Part shown: positions 7,987 to 16,269 of the stretch, in pieces
Layout of the letters: each line of letters begins with the position of its first letter
How positions within the stretch are numbered: position 1 is the stretch's first letter
Source of the DNA: Pontivivens sp032464575
Lineage (GTDB): Bacteria > Pseudomonadota > Alphaproteobacteria > Rhodobacterales > Rhodobacteraceae
Direction: 5' to 3'
Length of the DNA: 64,000 nt
NCBI GenBank assembly: GCA_032464575.1
Contig: JAWDKM010000004.1
Span: 124,001 to 188,000 of the forward strand
Made by a program: the position numbers and the translations under genes
The notes under the pieces: generated by a model
The model's database searches: none
What the model was told of the DNA's origin: nothing
Seen by the model: the letters and a program-made list of their open reading frames with translations, nothing else

Positions 7987-9141
7987 ATGACCTTTCAGAA
8001 CCTGAAATCCGACTGGATGACCGACGAGCACGTGATGCTCGAGGACATGACGCGGGAGTTCATCGCCGAGACATGGGCCCCTCGCATGGAAAAGTGGCGC
8101 CATGACGGGATCATGGAGCGCGAGACCTGGCTGGAGGCCGGCGAGGTCGGCCTGCTCGGCTCCTCCATCCCCGAGGAGTTCGGCGGCTCGGGCGGCGACT
8201 TCTCCCACGACGCCGTGATCCTGATGGAGGGGTCGCGCGCGAACCTCGCGAGCTGGGGCTACGGCATCCACACGCCGATCGTCGCCCACTACATCATCGC
8301 CTACGGCACCGAAGAGCAGAAAAAGCGCTGGCTGCCCAAGATGGTGACGGGCGAGCTGGTCGGCGCGCTCGCGATGACCGAGCCTTCGACCGGCTCCGAC
8401 GTGCAGTCGATCAGGACGCGCGCGGTCAAGCAGGGCAACGCCTACCGCATGACCGGCTCCAAGATCTTCATCACCAACGGCCAGCACGCGAACCTGATCC
8501 TGGTCGCCGCCAAGACCGATCCGAGCCAGGGCGCCAAGGGCATCTCCCTGATGGCGCTGGAGACCGACGGGGCGGAGGGCTTCCGCCGCGGCCGCAACCT
8601 CGACAAGGTCGGACTGAAGGCGGCCGACACCTCCGAACTCTTCTTCGACGAGGTGGAGATCGCGCCGGAAAACCTGCTCGGCGGGGTGGAGAACCAGGGC
8701 TTCTACCAGATGATGCAGCAGCTCCCGCAGGAGCGTCTGGTGATCGGCACCGGCGCCGTGGGCGCCATGGAAGGCGCCGTGCGCCGCACCATCGACTACT
8801 GCAAGGAGCGCGAGGCCTTCGGCGGCAACCTCCTCCAGTTCCAGAACACCCGTTTCAAGCTGTCGGAGTGCAAGACGAACACCGTCGCGGCCCGCGCCTT
8901 CAACGACGCCTGCATTGCGGCTCACGTGCGCGGTGAGCTCAGCGTCGAGACGGCGGCGATGAACAAGTACTGGCTCGCGGACATGCAGAACAAGGTGATC
9001 GACGAGTGCCTGCAACTCTTCGGCGGGTATGGCTACATGATGGAATACCCCATCGCCGAGATGTGGGCCGACGCGCGGGTGCAGAAGATATACGGCGGCA
9101 CCAACGAGATCATGAAGGAGATCATCGGGCGGGGGCTTTAA
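7987..9141 (+). CDS. Acyl-CoA dehydrogenase (long-chain/isovaleryl type)
   Basis: 384 residues, normal size. MTEPSTGSDVQSIRT and KIFITNGQHANL are the FAD/substrate-binding segments, and LFGGYGYMMEYPIA and YGGTNEIMKEIIGR form the C-terminus. The position that holds the catalytic Glu in medium-chain enzymes is Gly here (YGGTNE). The base is instead expected to be Glu249 in LPQERLVIG, as in isovaleryl-CoA and long-chain dehydrogenases. The ATG at 7987 follows AGGGAGCCCGACG and gives the family's usual start; the frame is open upstream through the repeat. Second dehydrogenase of the operon, so the two probably divide chain lengths or substrates. Confidence 0.9.
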   Translation: MTFQNLKSDWMTDEHVMLEDMTREFIAETWAPRMEKWRHDGIMERETWLEAGEVGLLGSSIPEEFGGSGGDFSHDAVILMEGSRANLASWGYGIHTPIVAHYIIAYGTEEQKKRWLPKMVTGELVGALAMTEPSTGSDVQSIRTRAVKQGNAYRMTGSKIFITNGQHANLILVAAKTDPSQGAKGISLMALETDGAEGFRRGRNLDKVGLKAADTSELFFDEVEIAPENLLGGVENQGFYQMMQQLPQERLVIGTGAVGAMEGAVRRTIDYCKEREAFGGNLLQFQNTRFKLSECKTNTVAARAFNDACIAAHVRGELSVETAAMNKYWLADMQNKVIDECLQLFGGYGYMMEYPIAEMWADARVQKIYGGTNEIMKEIIGRGL

Positions 9142-9231
9142 GGGACATCGCTGCTCTGGCAAAAGCCGGGGCCTCGCAGAACGAGAGGAGGTTCCGGCAT
9201 CCGCCGGAACAGCGGAGAGAAGGAACAGCAC

Positions 9232-9858
9232 ATGGCCGAGTATCAACTCCACTGCTTCGCCCAGTCGGGCAACGCCTACAAGGTGGCCCTCATGCTCGAG
9301 CTGTCGGGCTGCGACTGGGAGCCCGTCTTCGTCGACTTCTTCAAGGGCGCGAACCGCACGCCGGAGTTTCGCGAGATCAACGCGATGGGCGAGGTGCCCG
9401 TGCTCGACCACGGTGAAACCCGGATCTGCCAGTCCGGTGTCGCCCTCGATTACCTCGCGAAGCAGACCGGCCAGTTCGCGCCGGCCGACGAGGCGGAGGG
9501 GCGCGAGGTGCTGCGCTGGATCCTGTGGGACAACCACAAGCTCTCGACCCAGGTCGGGGTGACGCGCTTCCTGATGAACTTCCTGCCCGAGGACAAGCGC
9601 AATCCGGACGTCATCGCCTTCGCGCAAGGCAGGCTCCAGGCCGCCTACGCGGTGCTGAGCGACCATCTCGCGGGGCGGGACTGGATCGCGGCGGACCACG
9701 CCACCATCGCAGACCTGTCCTGCTGTGCTTATCTCTATTATCCCGAGCCGTTCGGGTTCGACCGGGCCGACTGGCCGAACATCGCCGCGTGGCTCGACCG
9801 GGTGGCAGCCCTGCCGAAGTGGCAGCATCCCTACGACCTGATGCCCGGCGCGAAGTGA
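9232..9858 (+). CDS. Glutathione S-transferase family protein
   Basis: 208 residues. Thioredoxin-like N-terminal domain (YQLHCFAQSGNAYKVALML, then GEVPVLDHGETRICQSGVAL with the cis-Pro/ESxA-like glutathione site) and all-helical C-terminal domain with DWIAADHATIADLSCCAYL, the usual N-capping motif. The active residue is probably Ser12 or a nearby Cys. GGAGAGAAGGA precedes the start. Placed within the beta-oxidation operon, it may detoxify reactive enoyl or sulfur intermediates (inference). Confidence 0.88.
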   Translation: MAEYQLHCFAQSGNAYKVALMLELSGCDWEPVFVDFFKGANRTPEFREINAMGEVPVLDHGETRICQSGVALDYLAKQTGQFAPADEAEGREVLRWILWDNHKLSTQVGVTRFLMNFLPEDKRNPDVIAFAQGRLQAAYAVLSDHLAGRDWIAADHATIADLSCCAYLYYPEPFGFDRADWPNIAAWLDRVAALPKWQHPYDLMPGAK

Positions 9859-9868
9859 GGACGGCAAC

Positions 9869-10213
9869 ATGACTGCAGCGTGGTGGATCGCGGCACTCAT
9901 CCTGACGGGGCTCGCCCTCGTCATCCAGCCTGCGCGCGAGGCGCAGCCGGACCGCAGCAACATGGACCCCGAGAACCCGCTGATGCCCGCCGCCGCGCAG
10001 GTCGTGGCCGGCATCTCCTTCGTGTCGGCGTGCCTGCTGCTGATGGTGGAGACCGGCGTCGTGCTGCCGATGGGCGTCGTCGTGCTGCTCTACGTCGCCT
10101 ACCGCCTGGCACCGACGACCCGCGGCCTCGTCCCCCTCTACCGGTGGCAATTCGTCATCGCAGCCCTCGGCACGCTCGCCGTGGCGCGTCTATGGTATTC
10201 CTGGATCAGCTAA
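9869..10213 (+). CDS. Small integral membrane protein
   Basis: 114 residues with about four hydrophobic segments: WWIAALILTGLALVI near the start, VVAGISFVSACLLLMV, VVLPMGVVVLLYVAY, and WQFVIAALGTLAVARLW at the end. Only short polar links separate them, so it is an inner-membrane protein. No recognised family. It starts 10 bases after the GST stop and ends 16 bases before fadA, so it belongs to the operon. Confidence 0.65.
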   Translation: MTAAWWIAALILTGLALVIQPAREAQPDRSNMDPENPLMPAAAQVVAGISFVSACLLLMVETGVVLPMGVVVLLYVAYRLAPTTRGLVPLYRWQFVIAALGTLAVARLWYSWIS

Positions 10214-10229
10214 AGAAAGGCGGATCGAA

Positions 10230-11441
10230 ATGACCGAAGCCTATATCTACGACAGCGTGCGCACGCCGCGCGGGAAGGGCCGCAAGGACGGCTCGCTCCA
10301 CGAGGTGACATCCGCACGGCTCTCCGCCGAGGTGCTCAACGAACTGAAGGCCCGCAACGATCTGGCCACCGACGAGATCGAGGACGTGATCTGGGGCAAC
10401 GTCACCCAGGTCGGCGAGCAGGGCGGCTGCCTCGCACGCACCGCGGTGCTCTATTCCGACTTCGACGAGAAGGCGCCGGGCCTCTCGATCAACCGCTTCT
10501 GCGCGAGCGGGATGGAGGCCGTGAACCTCGCCGCGAACCAGGTGAAGGGCGGCGCGGGCCATGCCTATATCGCCGGCGGGGTGGAGATGATGGGCCGGGT
10601 TCCCATGGGCTCCGACGGGGCGGCCATCGCGGTCGATCCGTCCGTGGCGATGAAGACGTATTTCGTGCCCCAGGGCATCGGCGCGGACATCATCGCGACG
10701 AAGTACGGCTTTTCCCGCGACGACACCGACGCCTACGCCGTGGAGTCTCAGAAACGAGCCGCAAAGGCCTGGGAAGAGGGGCGTTTCAAGAAGTCCGTCA
10801 TGACGGTGAAGGACCAGAACGGCCTGCCGATCCTCGACCATGACGAGTACATGCGCCCCGGCACCGACATGCAGTCGCTCGGCGGCCTGAAGCCCGCCTT
10901 CAAGGAGATGGGCGAGGTCATGCCCGGCTTCGACAACATCGCGCTGCTGAAGTACCCCGAGCTCGAGCAGGTCAACCATGTCCACCACGCGGGCAACTCC
11001 TCGGGCATCGTCGACGGCTCCGCGGGCCTGCTCATCGGCTCCAAGGAATTCGGTGAGAAGCACGGGCTGAAGGCGCGGGCGAGGATCAAGGCGACGGCCA
11101 AGATCGGCACCGATCCGACCATCATGCTGACCGGCCCCGTCCCGGTGACGGAGAAGATCCTCGCGGACACCGGCATGGCGATCTCCGACTTCGACCTCTT
11201 CGAAGTGAACGAGGCCTTCGCCTCGGTCGTGCTGCGCTTCATGCAGGCCTTCGACGTCGACCACGACAAGGTCAACGTGAACGGGGGCGCGATCGCCATG
11301 GGCCACCCGCTGGGCGCGACCGGCGCCATGATCATCGGCACGGCCCTCGACGAGCTGGAGCGCACCGGCAAGGGCACGGCGCTCGCCACGCTCTGCGTCG
11401 CCTCCGGCATGGGTGCGGCCACCATCATCGAGCGGGTCTGA
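10230..11441 (+). CDS. fadA: Acetyl-CoA acyltransferase (thiolase)
   Basis: 403 residues; last step of beta-oxidation, cleaving 3-ketoacyl-CoA with CoA. The acyl-accepting Cys91 is in INRFCASGMEA, the catalytic His359 in AMGHPLGATGA, and the second Cys389 in TLCVASGMGAA; FEVNEAFA is also intact. The start follows GAAAGGCGGATCGAA. With fadB at 13013 it would form the trifunctional alpha2-beta2 complex, although four ORFs now lie between them. Confidence 0.93.
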   Translation: MTEAYIYDSVRTPRGKGRKDGSLHEVTSARLSAEVLNELKARNDLATDEIEDVIWGNVTQVGEQGGCLARTAVLYSDFDEKAPGLSINRFCASGMEAVNLAANQVKGGAGHAYIAGGVEMMGRVPMGSDGAAIAVDPSVAMKTYFVPQGIGADIIATKYGFSRDDTDAYAVESQKRAAKAWEEGRFKKSVMTVKDQNGLPILDHDEYMRPGTDMQSLGGLKPAFKEMGEVMPGFDNIALLKYPELEQVNHVHHAGNSSGIVDGSAGLLIGSKEFGEKHGLKARARIKATAKIGTDPTIMLTGPVPVTEKILADTGMAISDFDLFEVNEAFASVVLRFMQAFDVDHDKVNVNGGAIAMGHPLGATGAMIIGTALDELERTGKGTALATLCVASGMGAATIIERV

Positions 11442-11444
11442 TCC

Positions 11445-11888
11445 ATGCATCTGGCGGGCGTCGAAAAAACGCTTGAGACGTTCCGGTCGGCCTTCGAGGC
11501 CGGCCGGCACGGCGAGTGGTCGGAGCTCTACGACACGAGCGTCGTCCTCATGCGACCCCACCAGACGCTGGTCTGCGACGGCCCGACCGAGATGCTCGCC
11601 ATCGGCAAGAACGTGCACGAGACCTATTCGAAGCTCGGCCTCGCGCGGATCGAGATGGATCTGCGCGACGTCCGCTCCTTCGAGCACGGCATCGTCATGG
11701 CCGATGTGCGCTGGCGCTACCAGACCATGGACCGGGAGGAGATCATCCGCTTCGACTGCACCTACGGCCTGCGACGGCGGGCGGGCGGCTACAAGATCTC
11801 GCTGCACATCCCGCACAACGAGGCGGTTCGCCGCCCGATGTTCCTGGAGACCGCCGATCCCGACCTGCTGATCGGGGGCGAGGTGTGA
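11445..11888 (+). CDS. NTF2-like (SnoaL-type) protein
   Basis: 147 residues, three bases after the fadA stop. VEKTLETFRSAFEAGRHGEW, VVLMRPHQTLVCDG and IVMADVRWRYQTMD have the helix-strand pattern of NTF2-fold/SnoaL-like proteins, a scaffold used by small isomerases and binding proteins. No catalytic residues can be named. The cupin gene starts inside its last codons. Confidence 0.55.
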   Translation: MHLAGVEKTLETFRSAFEAGRHGEWSELYDTSVVLMRPHQTLVCDGPTEMLAIGKNVHETYSKLGLARIEMDLRDVRSFEHGIVMADVRWRYQTMDREEIIRFDCTYGLRRRAGGYKISLHIPHNEAVRRPMFLETADPDLLIGGEV

Positions 11889-12367
11889 GCGTCGTCCGCC
11901 CTTCCGATGCGCCGCGCTATAGCGGGCCGGACGCGGCGGAGCCGTTCGGCGGGCCGCTCGGCACCTACGAGGGCCGCGCCATCGGACAGGCTGCGGGGCT
12001 GAGGCACCTCGGCGCGAATGTCGAGACGCTCGATCCCGGCGCGGCCTCCTCGCACCGCCACTGGCAGAGCGAGACGGACGAACTCGTCGTGGTGCTCGAC
12101 GGCGTGTTGACGCTGATCGACGACGGTGGCGAAACGCAGATGAAATCCGGCGAGATCGCGGCCTTCCCGGCCGGCGTAGAGAACGGTCATCACTTGGTGA
12201 ACCGGTCCGACGCCCCCGCGCGCTTTCTCGTGGTCGGCAGCCGTGCCGCGCGGGATCGCTGCCACTACGCCGATCTCGATCTCGTCCTGCACACCGACAA
12301 TGGCCGGTCGTGGCTGACGCGCCGCGACGGCACCAGAATAGAACCCACTCAGGGAGGAGCGGCATGA
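11885..12367 (+). CDS. Cupin-domain protein
   Basis: 160 residues from a GTG at 11885 that overlaps the previous stop (GTGTGA). Cupin motif 1 is represented by SHRHWQSETDELVVVLDG with two His and a Glu that can bind metal, and motif 2 by IAAFPAGVENGHHLVNR. SVVRPSDAPRYSG at the N-terminus supports the GTG start, since the longer open frame upstream is the shadow of the previous gene. A cupin next to thiolase and fadB in beta-oxidation operons is, to my recollection, a recurrent arrangement in this group; the role is unknown. Confidence 0.75.
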   Translation: MSVVRPSDAPRYSGPDAAEPFGGPLGTYEGRAIGQAAGLRHLGANVETLDPGAASSHRHWQSETDELVVVLDGVLTLIDDGGETQMKSGEIAAFPAGVENGHHLVNRSDAPARFLVVGSRAARDRCHYADLDLVLHTDNGRSWLTRRDGTRIEPTQGGAA

Positions 12368-12444
12368 CCCACTCCCAATACGGTATCGATACGGATGGCG
12401 CGGCCGCGCTCACCCGGGATCCGCTGATCGGAGGCGGATTTTGA
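12364..12444 (+). other. 26-codon ORF resembling the start of fadB
   Basis: Reads MTHSQYGIDTDGAAALTRDP and stops six codons later. Aligned to the true fadB start (MTIFHYDVDADGIATLTWDL) about 10 of the first 19 residues and two thirds of the bases agree. Its ATG overlaps the cupin stop by four bases (ATGA), as fadB itself overlaps the NADAR stop. Its own stop overlaps the TTG of the NADAR gene. Best explained as the left-over 5' end of a fadB-type gene left behind when the NADAR gene became inserted. It may still serve as a translational coupler. Confidence 0.55.
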
Positions 12445-13016
12445 GCACCTTTCATCTCTCCCCTCCTCCGGCCGATATTGGAGTTCGGCCGGACCAATGG
12501 GTCTTTTTCTGGAAGGGCCCGTTCAGCCAGTGGCACATGTCCACGTTCAAGATCTGGGGCAAGCGGTTCGAATGTGCCGAGCAGGCAATGATGTACGGCA
12601 AGGCGCATCTCTTCGGCGACGGGAAGATCGCCGGAGAGATCCTCAAAACCGATGATCCGGGCCGGCAGAAGGCTCTTGGCCGGAAGGTTCGAGGCTTCGA
12701 TGAAGAAACGTGGAGCGCCGAGCGCGTACGGATCATCGCCGAAGTGAGCCTCGCGAAATACGAACAGAACCGGGGCTTGCGACGCAAGCTGCTTCAAACG
12801 GGCGAGCGCCCGCTCGCGGAGGCCAGCCCCATCGACTTCATCTGGGGCATCGGCCTCGACGCGACGAATGCGTCGCAAACACCAACGGATCAGTGGCCAG
12901 GTGCAAACCTGCTTGGCCGCGTGCTCATGGGCGTCCGCGACGTCATCCGCGACGCCCACCCCAACGAAATTCCGGCCGTCGAGCCGATAGGAATCATGAA
13001 AGAGGGAAGCTCATGA
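12441..13016 (+). CDS. NADAR-domain protein (YbiA/RibX family)
   Basis: 191 residues. FFWKGPFSQWHMSTFKIWGK and FECAEQAMMYGKAHLFGD open the NADAR (DUF1768) domain; IDFIWGIGLDA and WPGANLLGRVLMGVRDVI close it. Characterised members are N-glycosidases of riboflavin intermediates or ADP-ribose hydrolases. Start TTG at 12441 is preceded by GGAGG six bases upstream and overlaps the previous stop. Its stop overlaps the fadB ATG, so it is fully embedded in the operon. Base composition is visibly lower in GC than its neighbours (about 57% in 12541-12600), suggesting acquisition. Confidence 0.82.
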   Translation: MSTFHLSPPPADIGVRPDQWVFFWKGPFSQWHMSTFKIWGKRFECAEQAMMYGKAHLFGDGKIAGEILKTDDPGRQKALGRKVRGFDEETWSAERVRIIAEVSLAKYEQNRGLRRKLLQTGERPLAEASPIDFIWGIGLDATNASQTPTDQWPGANLLGRVLMGVRDVIRDAHPNEIPAVEPIGIMKEGSS

Positions 13017-15220
13017 CCATCTTCCACTACGACGTCGACGCCGACGGCATCGCGACGCTGACCTGGGACCTGCCCGGCAAGTCCATGAACGTAATGACAC
13101 TGGAAGGCCTGGCCGAGCTCAATGACGGCCTCGACAAGGCGTTCGGAGACGAGAACGTGAAGGGCCTCGTCATCACCTCGGCCAAGAAGGACTTCGCCGG
13201 CGGCATGGACCTCAACATCCTCGCCAAAATGCGCGAGGACGCAGGCGACGAACCCGCCAAGGGTCTCTTCGAAGGCACGATGCGGATGCACCACCTGCTG
13301 CGCAAGATCGAGCGCAACACCATGGATGCGAAGACCAACAAGGGCGGCAAGCCCGTCGCCTGGGCCTGCCCCGGCACCGCCGCGGGCATCGGGCTGGAGA
13401 TCGGACTTGCCTGCCACCGCCGCTTCGTCGCCGACAATCCCAAGGCCAAGATCGGTCTGCCCGAGATCATGGTCGGCATCTTCCCCGGCGCGGGCGGCAC
13501 CACGCGCCTGATCCACATGCTGGGCGTCATGAACGCCTCGCAGTTCCTGCTCGAAGGCAAGATGGTCGAGCCGAAGAAGGCGAAGGGCGCGGGCCTGATC
13601 GACGAAGTCGTGCCCGCCGACGAGCTTCTGAACGCGGCGAAGGACTGGGTGAAGAGCGCCACCGACGCCGACATCGTGAAGCCGTGGGACGCCAAGGGCT
13701 ACAAGATGCCCGGCGGCGCGGCCTACCACCCGGCGGGCTTCCAGACCTTCGTCGGCGCGAACGCCATGGTCCACGGCAAGACGCAGGGTGCCTTCCCCGC
13801 GGCGAAGGCGCTGCTCTCGGCTGCCTACGAGATGACCATGGTGCCCTTCGACGTCGCGCTGAAGATCGAGGCGCGCTGGTTCACCAAGGTTCTGATGAAC
13901 CCGTCCTCCGCCGCGATGATCCGCTCCCTCTTCCTCAACAAGGAGGCGCTGGAGAAGGGTGCGAACCGCCCCGACGTGTCCGATCAGACGGTCAAGAAGG
14001 TCGGCATCCTCGGCGCCGGCATGATGGGTGCCGGCATCGCCTACGTCTCCGCCAATGCAGGCATCGAGGTCGTGCTGATCGACCAGAAGCAGGAGGCCGC
14101 GGACAAGGGCAAGTCCTACTCCGAGGGCCTGCTCGACAAGGGCATAAAGCGCGGCAAGGTTAGCCAGGAGAAGAAGGACACGGTGCTCGGCCGCATCACC
14201 GCGACTACCGACTACGCGCACCTCGCCGATTGCGACCTGATCGTCGAGGCGGTGTTCGAGGATGTGGGCATCAAGGCGACCGTGACGAAGGCGGTTGAGG
14301 AGGTGATCGGGGAGGACTGCATCTTCGCCACCAACACCTCCACCCTGCCGATCACGGAGCTTGCCAAGGCCTCGAAGCGGCCTGAGCAGTTCATCGGCAT
14401 CCACTTCTTCTCGCCCGTCGACAAGATGCTGCTGGTCGAGATCATCAAGGGTGCCGAGACCGGCGACCGCGCGGTGGCCAAGGCGCTCGACTTCGTGCGC
14501 CAGATCCGCAAGACGCCGATCGTCGTCAACGACGCCCGCTTCTTCTACGCCAACCGCTGCATCATTCCTTACGTGAACGAGGGCGCGCGGATGGTGGCGG
14601 AGGGCGTCGAGCCCGCGTTGATCGAGAATGCGGCCAAGCAGCTCGGCATGCCGCTCGGCCCGCTGCAACTCACCGACGAGACCTCGATCGACCTCGGCTA
14701 CAACATCATGAAGGCGACGAAGGCCGCGATGGGCGATGCCTATCCGCAGTCGGGCGCGGACGACGTGATCACCGCGCTCTACGAGGCGGGCCGTTTGGGT
14801 CGCAAGGCGAATGCGGGCTTCTACGAGTACGACGAGAAGGGCAAGCGCCAGATGCTGTGGGAAGGCCTGCGCGAGCAGTGGCCGAACGCCGAGGAGCAGC
14901 CGGACCTCGTCACCGTGCAGCACCGCCTCGCCATGGCGCAGGTACTCGAAGCCGTGCGTGCGCTGGAGGAGGACGTGCTCCTCGACATCCGCGAGGGCGA
15001 CGTGGGCGCGATCCTCGGCTGGGGCTTCATGCCGTGGTCCGGCGGCCCGTTCTCCTGGCTCGACATCCTTGGCGCGGAGCGGGCGGTGGCGATCTGCGAC
15101 GATCTCACCGAGCGCTTCGGCGAGCGGTTCACGACGCCGGACCTTCTGCGCGACCTCGCCGCGAAGGGCGACAGCTTCTACGGGCGTTTCGGCCCGCAAG
15201 CCGCCAAGCAGGCGGCCTGA
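13013..15220 (+). CDS. fadB: Enoyl-CoA hydratase / 3-hydroxyacyl-CoA dehydrogenase
   Basis: 735 residues. The N-terminal crotonase domain includes TAAGIGLEIGLACHRRFV and GLPEIMVGIFPGAGGTTRL. The NAD-binding Rossmann fold begins GILGAGMMGAGIAYVSANAG near residue 330, and the dehydrogenase C-terminal domain contains IVVNDARFFYANR and the His-bearing FIGIHFFSPVDKM. It catalyses the two middle steps of beta-oxidation. Start MTIFHYDVDADG overlaps the NADAR stop by four bases; the open frame further upstream is a shadow of that gene. A strong hairpin follows the stop. Confidence 0.94.
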   Translation: MTIFHYDVDADGIATLTWDLPGKSMNVMTLEGLAELNDGLDKAFGDENVKGLVITSAKKDFAGGMDLNILAKMREDAGDEPAKGLFEGTMRMHHLLRKIERNTMDAKTNKGGKPVAWACPGTAAGIGLEIGLACHRRFVADNPKAKIGLPEIMVGIFPGAGGTTRLIHMLGVMNASQFLLEGKMVEPKKAKGAGLIDEVVPADELLNAAKDWVKSATDADIVKPWDAKGYKMPGGAAYHPAGFQTFVGANAMVHGKTQGAFPAAKALLSAAYEMTMVPFDVALKIEARWFTKVLMNPSSAAMIRSLFLNKEALEKGANRPDVSDQTVKKVGILGAGMMGAGIAYVSANAGIEVVLIDQKQEAADKGKSYSEGLLDKGIKRGKVSQEKKDTVLGRITATTDYAHLADCDLIVEAVFEDVGIKATVTKAVEEVIGEDCIFATNTSTLPITELAKASKRPEQFIGIHFFSPVDKMLLVEIIKGAETGDRAVAKALDFVRQIRKTPIVVNDARFFYANRCIIPYVNEGARMVAEGVEPALIENAAKQLGMPLGPLQLTDETSIDLGYNIMKATKAAMGDAYPQSGADDVITALYEAGRLGRKANAGFYEYDEKGKRQMLWEGLREQWPNAEEQPDLVTVQHRLAMAQVLEAVRALEEDVLLDIREGDVGAILGWGFMPWSGGPFSWLDILGAERAVAICDDLTERFGERFTTPDLLRDLAAKGDSFYGRFGPQAAKQAA

Positions 15221-15241
15221 CCGGCCAAGCCACCTGAGCGA

Positions 15242-15270
15242 GGGGCGGAGCCGAAAGGCGCCGCCCCTTC
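15242..15270 (+). terminator. Hairpin terminator after fadB
   Basis: GGGGCGG-A-GCC-GAAA-GGC-G-CCGCCCC followed by TTCCTCCTT, 21 bases after the fadB stop. A 7-bp outer and 3-bp inner stem closed by a GAAA tetraloop, with a T-containing tail. It ends the fad operon. Confidence 0.75.
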
Positions 15271-15280
15271 CTCCTTGCCA

Positions 15281-15312
15281 GCGTCCGGGGTGCGTATTTC
15301 AAGAGAGTGATA
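15281..15312 (+). repeat. Gene-end element (GTCCGGGGTGCGTATTTC..GAGAGTGA)
   Basis: GCGTCCGGGGTGCGTATTTC followed by AAGAGAGTGATA matches the copy at 63244. It lies just beyond the fadB terminator in the gap to the convergent DUF815 gene. The remaining ~120 bases to 15435 hold nothing I can recognise. Confidence 0.6.
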
Positions 15313-15435
15313 TCAAGGTCCGGCGCGCGCGGGACATGGCCCGTACGATACCGAAGACGAAGAAAACCAGACCCGCCGATTCTCGTTATGAATGGGGGAC
15401 CATAGGGGTGCAGGTCAGGGCCGGGACGCGCAGCC

Positions 15436-16269
15436 CTAACGGTCGCTCATCGAGACGCCCCTGCGACCCGCGAGATCCGTCACGTACTGCCAGGCCACGC
15501 GGCCCGAGCGCGCGCCGCGGGTCTGCTGCCATTCGATCGCCTCGGCGCGCAGCGTCCCGTCGTCGATCGCGATGCCATAGCGGTCGCAATAGCCGCGGAT
15601 CATGGCGAGATATTCGTCCTGCGAACAGGGATGGAAGCCCAGCCACAACCCGAACCGGTCCGAAAGGCTGACCTTCTCCTGCACCGCCTCGGACGGATTG
15701 ATCGCCGAACCGCGCTCGTTCTCGATCATGTCGCGCGGCATCAGGTGCCGGCGGTTGGAGGTAGCGTAGAAGATCACGTTCTCCGGCCGCCCCTCGATCC
15801 CGCCGTCGAGCACGGCCTTGAGGCTCTTGTAGTGCGCATCGTCATGGCTGAACGACAGGTCGTCGCAGAACAGCAGAAAGCGCCGGTCCACGCCGCGCAG
15901 CAGGTTGAGGAGCCGCCCGATGGACGGCAGGTCCTCCCGGTGGATCTCCACCAGGATCGCACCCTGCCCCGCCTCCGCATGAGCGGCCTTCACGAGGCTC
16001 GACTTGCCCATGCCCCGCGCGCCCCAGAGGAGCACGTTGTTGGCGGGCAGGCCGCGCGCGAACTGCGCGGTGTTGGCAACGAGGGTATCGCGCGCGCGGG
16101 AGATGCCGACCAGCAGGTCGAGCGGAACACGAGCCACCTCCGCCACCGGCTCCAGGCGGTCGGGCTCCACATGCCAGACATAGGCGGCAGCGCTCCAGTG
16201 CGGCGCAGGTGCGGGTGGTGGGCTGATCCGTTCGAGGGCCGCCGCGATCCGCTCCAGCGGATCAGCCAA
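15436..16269 (-). CDS. DUF815-family ATPase
   Basis: 277 residues. Walker A WGARGMGKSSLVKA (about residues 82-95) and Walker B FLLFCDDLSFS are intact, with the sensor segment VIFYATSNRRHLMPRD. This is an AAA-like ATPase of the DUF815 family, cytoplasmic, of unknown substrate. It overlaps the end of tatC by eight bases, and in relatives it sits at the same place after tatC, so it is co-transcribed with the Tat genes. Whether it takes part in Tat export is unproven. Confidence 0.85.
   Translation of the reverse strand: MADPLERIAAALERISPPPAPAPHWSAAAYVWHVEPDRLEPVAEVARVPLDLLVGISRARDTLVANTAQFARGLPANNVLLWGARGMGKSSLVKAAHAEAGQGAILVEIHREDLPSIGRLLNLLRGVDRRFLLFCDDLSFSHDDAHYKSLKAVLDGGIEGRPENVIFYATSNRRHLMPRDMIENERGSAINPSEAVQEKVSLSDRFGLWLGFHPCSQDEYLAMIRGYCDRYGIAIDDGTLRAEAIEWQQTRGARSGRVAWQYVTDLAGRRGVSMSDR

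Noticed and set aside
12364..12444. Programmed frameshift joining the 26-codon ORF to the NADAR gene
   Set aside because: No slippery sequence was seen at the TTTTGA junction, and a strong GGAGG site before the TTG explains initiation of the NADAR gene.
12890..15199. 769-residue open frame antisense to fadB, and similar long antisense frames at 10206-12959, 7861-10014, 33467-35287, 47624-49741 and 58933-61734
   Set aside because: High GC suppresses stops in these frames. Compositions are Arg/His/Ala/Leu-rich, no family is recognisable, and real conserved genes occupy the other strand.
15242..15270. Riboswitch-like structure after fadB
   Set aside because: It is a simple GAAA-capped hairpin at a gene end with a T-containing tail, better explained as a terminator.
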